Shown: positions 1-6,399 of the stretch, one piece after another
Layout: each line of letters opens with the position of its first letter
Numbering within the stretch: position 1 is the first letter of the stretch
Position numbers and translations under genes: made by a program
Notes under the pieces: model-generated
The model's database searches: none
Told to the model about the DNA's origin: nothing
What the model saw: the letters and a program-made list of their open reading frames with translations, nothing else
Assembly: GCA_003542655.1 (NCBI GenBank)
Contig: DPKF01000137.1
Span: 1-9,106, forward strand
Length of the DNA: 9,106 bases
Direction: 5' to 3'
DNA from: Holosporales bacterium
Lineage (GTDB): Bacteria > Pseudomonadota > Alphaproteobacteria > Paracaedibacterales > UBA11393

Positions 1-67
1 GATTTGCGATTGCTCCTGGTAGTGCGCACACTGCCGTGGCGCGCACTACCAGGAGCAATCGCAAATC
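1..67. repeat. Perfect 27-bp inverted repeat with 13-base spacer at the window edge
   Basis: Bases 1-27 are the exact reverse complement of bases 41-67, separated by bases 28-40. The innermost four bases of both arms are the self-complementary GCGC. The right arm and spacer encode conserved MutY sequence (LPWR to ANP), so the right arm is the native copy and the left arm is the added one. The layout fits a fold-back chimera made during amplification or assembly at a contig end. A genuine inverted duplication is possible but would destroy the mutY start. Confidence 0.9.
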
Positions 68-993
68 CATACTACGTTTATTTAAGCGAAGTGATGTTGC
101 AACAAACGACGGTACCTACGGTTATTAGTTATTTCAATAGATTTATAACAAAATGGCCAACTATTGAAGCTTTTTCCCGTGCAACCCTTGATGAGATTTT
201 GCTGGAGTGGCAAGGCCTTGGATATTATTCACGAGCAAAAAACTTAAAATTAGCTATAGAGAAAATTATTAAGGAAAATAGATTTCCGCAATCACACGAG
301 GCCCTTATACATTATCCTGGAATTGGCGATTATACATCAAAAGCCATTGCATCCATCTGTTTTGATCAGCCTGTATTACCAGTAGATGGCAATGTCATAC
401 GCGTATTTGCAAGAATTTTTAATATATCAACACCTTTACCAGCCCTCAAAAAAGAAATCATTATAAAAGCAGAACAAGTTGGTGCAGGTAAACGGCCTGG
501 TGATTTTGCCCAGGCATTAATGGATTTAGGATCTTTAATTTGCAAACCAAAAAATCCAAAATGCGATGAATGTCCTTTAATGAGTTTATGTGACGGGTAT
601 AAAAACAAGACGTATCAATCACTGCCTGTGCGGTTAGAAAAAATAAACAAACCTATGCGATATGGTACTGCCTATGTTATTCAAAACCATGGTCAAATTA
701 TTATTGAAAAACGTTCAGATAAAGGACTGCTTGCCAATTTATGGGGTGTGCCAACATCTGGTTGGAATTTATTTTTAAAAGATGAAAAAAAGATCGGTAA
801 TGCGCAAGATAAAGAAAGAGTAAAGCATGTTTTTACACACTTCACCCTTTACCTAGATATACATTATATTAAAATATTTCCTTGTGAAGTGGTTAAACTG
901 AAAAGCAACCAAAAATTTGTTACATTAGATGAAATACAAAATTATGCTCTACCAACATTGATGAAAAAAATAGTGCAAAAATTAGATTTGTAA
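1..993 (+). CDS. mutY: A/G-specific adenine DNA glycosylase MutY, 5' end missing or replaced
   Basis: MutY removes adenine mispaired with 8-oxoguanine or guanine in base-excision repair. Numbering residues from the TTG at 4, the sequence shows LPWR (10-13), the catalytic Glu in SEVMLQQT (E29), a helix-hairpin-helix (LIHYPGIGDY, 101-110), the catalytic Asp in VDGN (D128), and a 4Fe-4S cluster spaced C180-X6-C187-X2-C190-X5-C196. A C-terminal NUDIX-like 8-oxoG recognition domain follows from about 218, with the usual His-containing FTHF turn near 277-280. The frame is open from base 1 and no native start is visible. Family members have about 15-20 residues, usually with a WY motif, before LPWR. 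Here the codons before about base 25 are the reverse complement of bases 45-67, so residues 1-7 or so are not MutY sequence. The frame ends at TAA 991-993, 30 bases before the convergent stop of the next gene. Identity is certain; only the N-terminus is in doubt. Confidence 0.95.
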   Translation, partial: DLRLLLVVRTLPWRALPGAIANPYYVYLSEVMLQQTTVPTVISYFNRFITKWPTIEAFSRATLDEILLEWQGLGYYSRAKNLKLAIEKIIKENRFPQSHEALIHYPGIGDYTSKAIASICFDQPVLPVDGNVIRVFARIFNISTPLPALKKEIIIKAEQVGAGKRPGDFAQALMDLGSLICKPKNPKCDECPLMSLCDGYKNKTYQSLPVRLEKINKPMRYGTAYVIQNHGQIIIEKRSDKGLLANLWGVPTSGWNLFLKDEKKIGNAQDKERVKHVFTHFTLYLDIHYIKIFPCEVVKLKSNQKFVTLDEIQNYALPTLMKKIVQKLDL

Positions 994-1023
994 GCAATTA
1001 CCTGAATAGATGATTGTGGAAAA

Positions 1024-1938
1024 TTAATTAAGATTGAAACTACTTTTTAAGTAGTTTAAAAATGCCTGACCATTAATTTTTGTTATGATAGCACCCTTAA
1101 AAAAATCAGGCTCTGGGGACATTCTATAAGCAAAACTACATGGATCTTGTTTTACCCAAGGTAAGGTAGAAAAGGTTTCTTCTAAACTGGGCCCTACTGT
1201 AATAAAGTCTTTAGGTATAAATTTTTGAAAAATTTTACGTACTGCCAAAACAGGTGTGGAGACCATAGCTTCTATATTTGGGTAGTGCTGTTTTAAAATG
1301 TAATAGGTATAGGTATATATATGCATCGGCATAGAATTTGAATTTGTAGGGTTACTGCCATTTTTGCTAATACGTACGGCTTCATCAACAGTTCTGGATA
1401 TGCCAAGTGCAGAATAAAAAGCATGGTTTTTACTAATTTGTACAGTTGTTATCATGGCAATAGCACTGTTTTCAACTGATGTTATCGTGCCAAATTTTTG
1501 CGTATTATCCGCTTGTTCTGGATTTGTGTTCATAAGATAAGACGCATACATATCGTAGTCATTTTTACATTTAGATAATTGCGTTACGTCATAATTAAGT
1601 AAGCGATTTTTAAAGGGAGATATGCCATTTAGGCTTGGTAATCTCTTTTTAGCGGCATATTTGTTTAATGCGCGTCCGTAAATACTTTCTTGTCGTTTGG
1701 CAAAATTAATCCAATCGTTAATATTTTTTTTTGTTATTTTTTCAAGAACCACATAAAGACCGGTTTTTTTACACTGGATATAATATAAACCCTCTTGTTT
1801 TTTACTTTCACGAATAATAATATCTGAAAGTTCATCGGCAGCCTGCAGATTGTTAATAGGGCTTATGAAAGCTAATCCAATACATATATAAAATAGGGGA
1901 TAAATTTTAGAAATATGCACGGCAAGTTTCTTAAACAC
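1024..1938 (-). CDS. Hypothetical exported protein, orphan
   Basis: I do not recognise this family. The preferred start is GTG at 1938, giving 304 residues. An upstream in-frame GTG at 1959 would add seven residues, but the only good Shine-Dalgarno sequence (AGAAGGAGT, 1945-1953) lies inside that extension, seven bases before the 1938 start. The N-terminus is a classical Sec signal: basic MFKK, then a hydrophobic stretch (YPLFYICIGLAFI), then a plausible signal peptidase I site near LQA-ADE at about residue 33. The mature part is lysine-rich, with no further membrane segment and three cysteines (about residues 56, 124 and 267), an odd number. A tyrosine-rich stretch HIYTYTYYILK sits near 206-216. 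The product is probably periplasmic or secreted. The gene stands alone, convergent with mutY and divergent from the adenosyltransferase gene. Function unknown; lineage-specific by inference. Confidence 0.75.
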   Translation of the reverse strand: MFKKLAVHISKIYPLFYICIGLAFISPINNLQAADELSDIIIRESKKQEGLYYIQCKKTGLYVVLEKITKKNINDWINFAKRQESIYGRALNKYAAKKRLPSLNGISPFKNRLLNYDVTQLSKCKNDYDMYASYLMNTNPEQADNTQKFGTITSVENSAIAMITTVQISKNHAFYSALGISRTVDEAVRISKNGSNPTNSNSMPMHIYTYTYYILKQHYPNIEAMVSTPVLAVRKIFQKFIPKDFITVGPSLEETFSTLPWVKQDPCSFAYRMSPEPDFFKGAIITKINGQAFLNYLKSSFNLN

Positions 1939-1944
1939 TAAATT

Positions 1945-1953
1945 ACTCCTTCT
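1945..1953 (-). promoter_or_regulatory. Ribosome binding site fixing the GTG start at 1938
   Basis: On the minus strand this reads AGAAGGAGT, with seven bases between AGGAG and the GTG at 1936-1938. No comparable site precedes the in-frame GTG at 1957-1959, so the shorter protein is preferred. Confidence 0.7.
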
Positions 1954-2070
1954 AAACACTGTAAGCTTATGCTCTTTATATCATCCTGTAAATTCTCAAA
2001 CCTTGTCAATTAACTATTTGTGCTGCGTTAGGATAAATGCACCATTTAATAGTGGTTATAGAAAATTTTA

Positions 2071-2100
2071 TTGTGCATATAAAGCAAGATTATCTATACT
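2071..2100 (+). promoter_or_regulatory. Candidate sigma-70 promoter of the adenosyltransferase gene
   Basis: A -35-like TTGTGC (2071-2076) and a -10-like TATACT (2095-2100) are separated by 18 bases. This would start transcription near 2107 and leave a leader of about 26 bases before the ATG at 2133. The surrounding DNA is AT-rich, so chance matches are common and the call is tentative. Confidence 0.4.
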
Positions 2101-2132
2101 GATTAAAGAAAATAGTATTAATAATAATTCAT

Positions 2133-2723
2133 ATGGTTCAACTAACACGCATTTATACAAAATCTGGCGATAAAGGAAAAACGTCTTTAGGTAATGGTAA
2201 ACGTGTCTTAAAATCATCATTGCGCATTAACGCTATTGGAACGGTAGATGAAGCAAATTCTTTGTTGGGTGTTGCGTTAATACATATTCAAGAAGATAAG
2301 ATGCGTCAATTAATTTTAAAAATACAAAATGATTTGTTCGATGTCGGAGCTGATTTATGCTTACCAGAAGTTGTAGAAAAACTTGATTACGAGCCATTAC
2401 GGGTCACAAAAGAACAAGTTGATTTTTTAGAGGGAAAAATTGATTTTTATAATGCAGAGCTTCTTCCATTACAATCATTTATTTTACCCGGAGGGAGTGA
2501 AGCGTCTTCTTATATGCACTTATGTCGTACCGTTGTGCGGCGCGCAGAACGTTATGTTTGCGCCATTGCTGAAGAAGAGGGGGATGAAAAGTGTGTTTCA
2601 CAATTGGTTGTTCAATATTTGAACAGGCTTTCTGACTTGTTATTTGTTTTAGCGCGCATTAATAATAATAACGGCAAAAATGATGTGCTCTGGGTTCCGG
2701 GTGGTGCACAGGAGCAGTCATGA
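2133..2723 (+). CDS. PduO-type ATP:cob(I)alamin adenosyltransferase
   Basis: This enzyme transfers the adenosyl group of ATP to cob(I)alamin, making coenzyme B12 in the cytoplasm. All family blocks are present in 196 residues, a normal length: the N-terminal ATP-binding loop TRIYTKSGDKGKTSLGNG (5-22), VDEANSLLG (38-46), DLFDVGADL (67-75), LPGG (118-121), the RTVVRRAER block (132-140) and LNRLSDLLFVLAR (163-175). In PduO enzymes the Arg-rich block and the N-terminal loop form the ATP site at trimer interfaces. The ATG start matches family N-termini, but no Shine-Dalgarno sequence is visible before it, only an AT-rich leader. No other cobalamin-synthesis gene is nearby, which suggests salvage of imported corrinoid rather than de novo synthesis. 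The stop lies 18 bases from the convergent mnmA stop. PduO, MMAB and CobO-like are naming variants; PduO type fits the motifs. Confidence 0.93.
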   Translation: MVQLTRIYTKSGDKGKTSLGNGKRVLKSSLRINAIGTVDEANSLLGVALIHIQEDKMRQLILKIQNDLFDVGADLCLPEVVEKLDYEPLRVTKEQVDFLEGKIDFYNAELLPLQSFILPGGSEASSYMHLCRTVVRRAERYVCAIAEEEGDEKCVSQLVVQYLNRLSDLLFVLARINNNNGKNDVLWVPGGAQEQS

Positions 2724-2741
2724 TATGGATTGTCACCGTAA

Positions 2742-3857
2742 TCATCTCATGTCTGCTGTGATCCAGCCACCACCTAAGACACGATTATTATTATAAAAAA
2801 CACAGGCTTGGCCGTTTGCAACACCATATTCAGGGTTTTCAAAATGGACTGTTGCGTGCTTTTCATCGTTAGCATTTATAAAAACTGTGGCTTTTACGGG
2901 GGCATGGGTAGAACGAATTTTCACTGCACAAGAAAGGCCACCTTTAAATAAACCTGCATCCTCTAGCAAGTTAACGTCTTTTAAATATACGTCATGAACG
3001 GCTAAACACTCTTTCGGTCCAACGATAACCTGCTTCAGTTCAGGATTAATTTCCACAACATAAAGCGGATCTTTTGAACTAACCCCAAGACCGCGTCTTT
3101 GGCCTATGGTATATTTTATGGTGCCGTCATGGCGGCCTAAAATGGTACCATCAACATGGACAATGTCGCCCGGTTCTAAAGCGCCTGGTTTTAGTTTTTC
3201 AATAACAGATACATAATTGCCATTTGGCACAAAGCAAATATCTTGAGAATCGGGCTTGTCAGCAATTTGCAAGTCAAATCGTTTTGCATGATCGCGTGTT
3301 TCTGATTTTGGGATGCCGCCAAGTGGGAATCGTAAATAATCTAGTTGTTCTTGTGTCGTTGTAAATAAAAAATAACTTTGATCGCGGCTATCATCATGCG
3401 CACGGTGTAGTTCTGATTTTTTCTCTCCCGTTAATCGCTTAACATAATGCCCTGTTACAAGTGCTTTAGCACCCAAATCTTTAGCTGTTTTTAAAAGATC
3501 TTTAAATTTTACTTTTTGATTACACTGAATGCAGGGAATAGGCGTTTCACCCCTTGAATAAGAATCCACAAAATCTTCTATCACTTGTTGCTTAAAAATG
3601 GATTCGTAATCCAAAACATAATGGGGAAAGCCTAATTTATCAGCAACTATTTTTGCATCATAAATATCTTGTCCCGCGCAACAGGCACCCTTACGCTTTG
3701 CCAGTTCGCCTTGATCATATAGCTGCAGCGTAATGCCAATTACATTATAACCAGCCTCAACCATAAGGGCTGCTGCAACAGATGAATCTACCCCACCAGA
3801 CATTGCAACGGCGATAAGGTCTCCCTTATTGATGTCATCAAGCTGAAAGCGTTTCAT
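2742..3857 (-). CDS. mnmA: tRNA-specific 2-thiouridylase MnmA
   Basis: MnmA installs the 2-thio group on U34 of tRNA Lys, Glu and Gln, using ATP to adenylate the uridine and persulfide sulfur from a relay. The 371-residue protein has the PP-loop SGGVDSS (20-26) and the active-site cysteine before Asn in PCIQCNQKVKF (C112). It also has TGHYVKR (135-141), the DQSYFLF block (159-165), the second catalytic cysteine in SQDICFV (C208), and TIGQRRGLGV (250-259) at the start of the C-terminal barrel domains. Length and motif order are normal and the enzyme looks intact. Its ATG lies inside the 3' end of the upstream permease gene (20-base overlap). A good Shine-Dalgarno sequence, AAGGAAG at 3864-3870, sits six bases upstream, so translational coupling to the permease is likely. 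Confidence 0.97.
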   Translation of the reverse strand: MKRFQLDDINKGDLIAVAMSGGVDSSVAAALMVEAGYNVIGITLQLYDQGELAKRKGACCAGQDIYDAKIVADKLGFPHYVLDYESIFKQQVIEDFVDSYSRGETPIPCIQCNQKVKFKDLLKTAKDLGAKALVTGHYVKRLTGEKKSELHRAHDDSRDQSYFLFTTTQEQLDYLRFPLGGIPKSETRDHAKRFDLQIADKPDSQDICFVPNGNYVSVIEKLKPGALEPGDIVHVDGTILGRHDGTIKYTIGQRRGLGVSSKDPLYVVEINPELKQVIVGPKECLAVHDVYLKDVNLLEDAGLFKGGLSCAVKIRSTHAPVKATVFINANDEKHATVHFENPEYGVANGQACVFYNNNRVLGGGWITADMR

Positions 3858-4989
3858 GCTTTTCTTCCTTTTTCAAAATAGTATCCGCATTTTTTATATG
3901 ATGTATGCCATCGTAAATTTTGTAAATGGCATATAAAATAAGCAGTGGATATAACCAAGATAAAAATCCTGCAAGCATACCAACAATCATGTTAAAACCA
4001 AGTAATGAAAATATAAAACAAATCGTCATGGTTATCACAACGCTTTGAGAATAGGTGATTTTATGTTGCAAAATGTCTTGATATAAAAAATCAGCAAATA
4101 GCTTGGCCAAAATTGTGGCCGTTGCAAGACAAGACACGCAAATTGTAAAACCAACAATGGGGATGGCAACCGGTCCAAGTGCGATACCGGATACGGCAAC
4201 TAATAATGCTTCAGCTGGCACATTCATTACTTGATCGGCGTAAGATGCACCCAGTGCAATAAAACCAGCATAAGCGGCCCCTAATAAAGATACGCCTATA
4301 ATACCCGCATAAAAACTATGAACAACCACTTTTTTCATATTAGTGTTGCCGTGTTTATCTTTAATGCGTCTTTGAATAAAATCAACAATCGTACAACCAA
4401 AGAAAAAAGCCGCCAATAAGTCCATTGTTTGATACCCTTGGTTGATACCATTTGAAAAAATATCAACGATTGGTAGCGTTCCACTTATTGGTTGTTTTGA
4501 AAAATAAAGCCCCGCTAGAATTAATAAGGTTAAGCCCCCTAACTTAAAGGGCGTTAAAAAAACACCAATAATAGAAACTACTTTGTTAGGCTGCCAAACA
4601 AGGAGGCCTGTTACGAAGCAGAATCCAGCACTGAATGCCCATAAAGGCATATTAGGCAGGCTTATTAGCAAGCCACCATAAGACAACCCTATGCACCTTG
4701 GCATAACACCGAAAGGCCCCATTAGACTTAGCATTAACAGTGTTAAAAAAAATGTAGGATATTTCCCTATTTTGCTAAAATAGGCAATGCGATCACCGCC
4801 TGCAAAAACCATTCCTAAAAATCCTAAGATAGGCACCAAAACTGCGGTTAAACAAAGGCCAAGAATCGCATATGGATAAGCATCAAAAGATTCTCTCCCC
4901 ACATTTAAAGGGAAAATTAAATTGCCAGATCCAAAAAACATAGAAAATAAAGCAAAACCTGCCGTTAAGGTAATTTTATTGAAAAACAT
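3838..4989 (-). CDS. brnQ: BrnQ/LIVCS-family branched-chain amino acid permease
   Basis: This is an inner-membrane importer of the branched-chain amino acid:cation symporter family (Leu/Ile/Val in characterised members). Family signatures include GSGNLIFPLNVG (20-31), GPFGVMPR (91-98) and GYQTMDLLAAFFFG (185-198), matching the GYLTMD block of E. coli BrnQ. I count about eleven hydrophobic segments, near 5-27, 40-62, 78-97, 115-133, 138-163, 187-203, 222-247, 261-283, 284-300, 315-337 and 340-358. A charged cytoplasmic tail (KKEEKHE) closes the protein. At 383 residues it is shorter than E. coli BrnQ (about 440). The ATG at 4989 has only a weak purine-rich leader (AAAGAA). The gene lies downstream of the acpP terminator, so it needs its own promoter or read-through; I see no convincing promoter in the 84-base gap. 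The exact substrate cannot be read from sequence. Confidence 0.88.
   Translation of the reverse strand: MFFNKITLTAGFALFSMFFGSGNLIFPLNVGRESFDAYPYAILGLCLTAVLVPILGFLGMVFAGGDRIAYFSKIGKYPTFFLTLLMLSLMGPFGVMPRCIGLSYGGLLISLPNMPLWAFSAGFCFVTGLLVWQPNKVVSIIGVFLTPFKLGGLTLLILAGLYFSKQPISGTLPIVDIFSNGINQGYQTMDLLAAFFFGCTIVDFIQRRIKDKHGNTNMKKVVVHSFYAGIIGVSLLGAAYAGFIALGASYADQVMNVPAEALLVAVSGIALGPVAIPIVGFTICVSCLATATILAKLFADFLYQDILQHKITYSQSVVITMTICFIFSLLGFNMIVGMLAGFLSWLYPLLILYAIYKIYDGIHHIKNADTILKKEEKHETLSA
3864..3870 (-). promoter_or_regulatory. mnmA ribosome binding site inside the permease gene
   Basis: The minus strand reads AAGGAAG six bases before the mnmA ATG at 3857. It lies within the last codons of the permease gene, in the Lys/Glu-rich tail, so the two genes share these bases. 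Confidence 0.7.
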
Positions 4990-5028
4990 AATTGTTCTTT
5001 CTTTTTAATTTTTGTGATAGAGAGAAAT

Positions 5029-5051
5029 AAAAAAAGCGCCTAAAGGCGCTT
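5029..5051 (-). terminator. Rho-independent terminator of acpP
   Basis: A 7-bp stem (AAGCGCC at 5034-5040 with GGCGCTT at 5045-5051) closes a four-base loop. On the minus strand it runs directly into a run of T residues (A run at 5029-5035 on the plus strand). It lies 22 bases past the acpP stop and upstream of the permease gene. The plus-strand reading lacks a T run, so it acts in one direction. Confidence 0.87.
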
Positions 5052-5073
5052 AAATTAATTTTTGTAATTTAAA

Positions 5074-5313
5074 TTACGCAGCCTTTTTTTTATTTACATA
5101 ATCAATAATAGCTTGGACTGTTAGAATTTTTTCTGAATCTGAATCGGAAATTTCAATATCAAATTCTTCTTCAATTTGCATAACAAGCTCAACACGTGCA
5201 AGACTATCTGCACCAAGATCATCCACTAAATTTGAAGATGGCGTAATTTGGTCAACCTCAACACTTAGTGCCTCTGCAACAATTTCAATAACTTTATTGT
5301 TTATATCGCTCAT
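5074..5313 (-). CDS. acpP: Acyl carrier protein AcpP
   Basis: ACP carries growing acyl chains as thioesters on a 4'-phosphopantetheine arm during cytoplasmic fatty-acid synthesis and supplies lipid A. The 79-residue acidic protein has the modification site at Ser37 in DDLGADSL, followed by VELVMQIEEEFDIEI on helix II and helix III. One oddity: the two residues after DSL are Ala-Arg, where typical AcpPs have Asp plus a neutral residue (DSLDTVELVM in E. coli). This removes one acidic contact and adds a positive charge on the partner-recognition helix. The ATG has an AAGG site (5320-5323) six bases upstream. The gene is flanked by its own promoter candidate and terminator. It is not next to fabG, fabF or fabD, which usually accompany acpP in proteobacteria. 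Confidence 0.97.
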   Translation of the reverse strand: MSDINNKVIEIVAEALSVEVDQITPSSNLVDDLGADSLARVELVMQIEEEFDIEISDSDSEKILTVQAIIDYVNKKKAA

Positions 5314-5345
5314 TATTTGCCTTAATAAAAATTAACATTTAATCT

Positions 5346-5375
5346 TTTATACCGTACTTCGGATCAAAAATACAA
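5346..5375 (-). promoter_or_regulatory. Candidate sigma-70 promoter of acpP
   Basis: On the minus strand a -35-like TTGTAT (5370-5375) and a -10-like TATAAA (5346-5351) are 18 bases apart. A start near 5340 would give a leader of about 26 bases that includes the AAGG ribosome binding site. It lies between the upstream gene's terminator and acpP, where a promoter is required. Confidence 0.45.
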
Positions 5376-5429
5376 GAAAAAAATAAAAACTGAACTGATT
5401 GTTTTGTTTTCTAAAATTGGCATTAGTAC

Positions 5430-5465
5430 AAAAAAACCGCCTCACTATACTAAAAGTGGGCGGTT
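5430..5465 (-). terminator. Rho-independent terminator of the outer-membrane protein gene
   Basis: An 11-bp stem pairs 5435-5446 with 5455-5465, with one bulged T at 5442 and an eight-base loop. The outer part is AACCGCC with GGCGGTT. On the minus strand it is followed by seven T residues (A run 5430-5436 on the plus strand). It lies 23 bases past the stop of the beta-barrel gene. Confidence 0.9.
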
Positions 5466-5488
5466 CTAAAATGACTAACTAATTTAGG

Positions 5489-6331
5489 TTAGATAATGTA
5501 TGATACTGAGAATTTTAATGCATGCCCAGATGGTCTTACACGTGTCGTTGTTGTGCCATTTGTAAATGTTTGTTTACCATACATGCTGTAGACATATTCA
5601 ACAGTATAAGCCCAATTTTCGCTAAACACATCGCGCACACCAAAACCAAGTGTTGGTGCAAATTTGCTTTTTGATTTTTGAACAGGGCTCATCACATTTG
5701 CTGAATCTGTAAAACGTAATGCCATTTTTGTAGATTCCATGCCCAAACGACCAAAAATTAACGTTGTTGGGCTAACGTGATAGCCTACACGAAGCGCTAT
5801 TCCGTAGGTATTTTTCATTTTTAAACGATATTGTTGAACCTGGTTGTTAAATTGAAAATCATTTTTTGCAACGAGTGATAATGGGTCAAAATAGAGTTCA
5901 GCAGATGCGCCCCATGAATCAAACTTATGTGCATAACCAAAGTGCACCTCTGATCCTAAACCAGTAGCAGAGATACCAGCTTGATTGATTTTATCAGCGG
6001 GTGTTTCTAAATTATGAGTACCGCTTAAGTGTTTTGCAGATATACCAAGACCAAAATAGAAACCTGATCCACCATTATTTATATAATCAGTTTCCATAGG
6101 TTTTACTTGAACCGGAACAGAATTATAGGCTGCATCATTCTTAAGGTTGCAATATTGTGGCGTATACTTCCGTTTCATTGTTTTTTTACGATACGTTTTT
6201 TTAACGGGTGCATTGCCTGTGCGTTTTTTCTGAAAATGCTTTTTATGAGGCGCACCATAAGCATGGTTTGTTTCTGTCGGATATAGGCATGGCGCAAAAA
6301 CAAGTAGTGCTATTATTGAAAATTTTTTCAT
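5489..6331 (-). CDS. Outer-membrane beta-barrel protein with a basic N-terminal linker
   Basis: The preferred start is ATG 6331, giving 280 residues and beginning MKKFSIIALLVFAP, a Sec signal. A Shine-Dalgarno CGGAG (6340-6344) lies eight bases upstream. An in-frame ATG at 6409 would add 26 residues, overlap hemF and bury the signal peptide, so it is rejected. Cleavage is likely near AYG-A (about residue 26). Residues 30-55 are extremely basic (13 Lys/Arg in 26). From about 88 the chain alternates polar and apolar residues with many aromatic and Gly residues (GSGFYFGLGISAK, EVHFGYAHKF, ASAELYF, YGIALRVGYHV, TLIFGRLGME, APTLGFGVRDVF, AYTVEYVYSMYG). It ends in a strand, HALKFSVSYII. This pattern fits an eight-strand-type porin or surface-antigen barrel of the OMP_b-brl/Surface_Ag_2 kind. 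The last residue is Ile rather than the common Phe. Role unknown: adhesion, structural or surface antigen. Confidence 0.82.
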   Translation of the reverse strand: MKKFSIIALLVFAPCLYPTETNHAYGAPHKKHFQKKRTGNAPVKKTYRKKTMKRKYTPQYCNLKNDAAYNSVPVQVKPMETDYINNGGSGFYFGLGISAKHLSGTHNLETPADKINQAGISATGLGSEVHFGYAHKFDSWGASAELYFDPLSLVAKNDFQFNNQVQQYRLKMKNTYGIALRVGYHVSPTTLIFGRLGMESTKMALRFTDSANVMSPVQKSKSKFAPTLGFGVRDVFSENWAYTVEYVYSMYGKQTFTNGTTTTRVRPSGHALKFSVSYII

Positions 6332-6399
6332 TGTCAAAACTCCGAATATGTGTAAATTTTTAAATAAGTTCATTCTATTAACGCAAAAAAAGACAGATA
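6332..6399. promoter_or_regulatory. Divergent intergenic region between the outer-membrane gene and hemF
   Basis: These 68 bases must hold the start signals of both divergent genes if each has its own promoter here. I could not find a convincing -35/-10 pair in either direction; partial matches such as TTGCGT on the minus strand lack a good -10 at the right distance. It is listed as location only. Confidence 0.3.
6340..6344 (-). promoter_or_regulatory. Ribosome binding site fixing the outer-membrane protein start
   Basis: The minus strand reads CGGAG with eight bases to the ATG at 6329-6331. No such site precedes the ATG at 6409. The site and the signal peptide that follows together fix the start. 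Confidence 0.65.

Noticed and set aside
1037..1057. AT-rich 9-bp hairpin near the convergent ends of mutY and the orphan gene
   Set aside because: It lies inside the coding end of the orphan gene, is A/T dominated and lacks a T run at the right place on either strand.
1024..1938. Possible acetyltransferase (GNAT)-like region in the orphan protein
   Set aside because: The resemblance rests on loosely placed hydrophobic and Tyr residues with no clear acetyl-CoA binding motif, and the protein is exported.
1977..2009. Perfect TTGACA on the minus strand upstream of the orphan gene
   Set aside because: No acceptable -10 element occurs 16-18 bases away; the nearest, GATATA, is 21 bases off.
6280..6300. 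Cysteine in the outer-membrane protein signal as a lipobox
   Set aside because: The residues before Cys15 are FAP, which do not fit a lipobox, and a signal peptidase I site follows.
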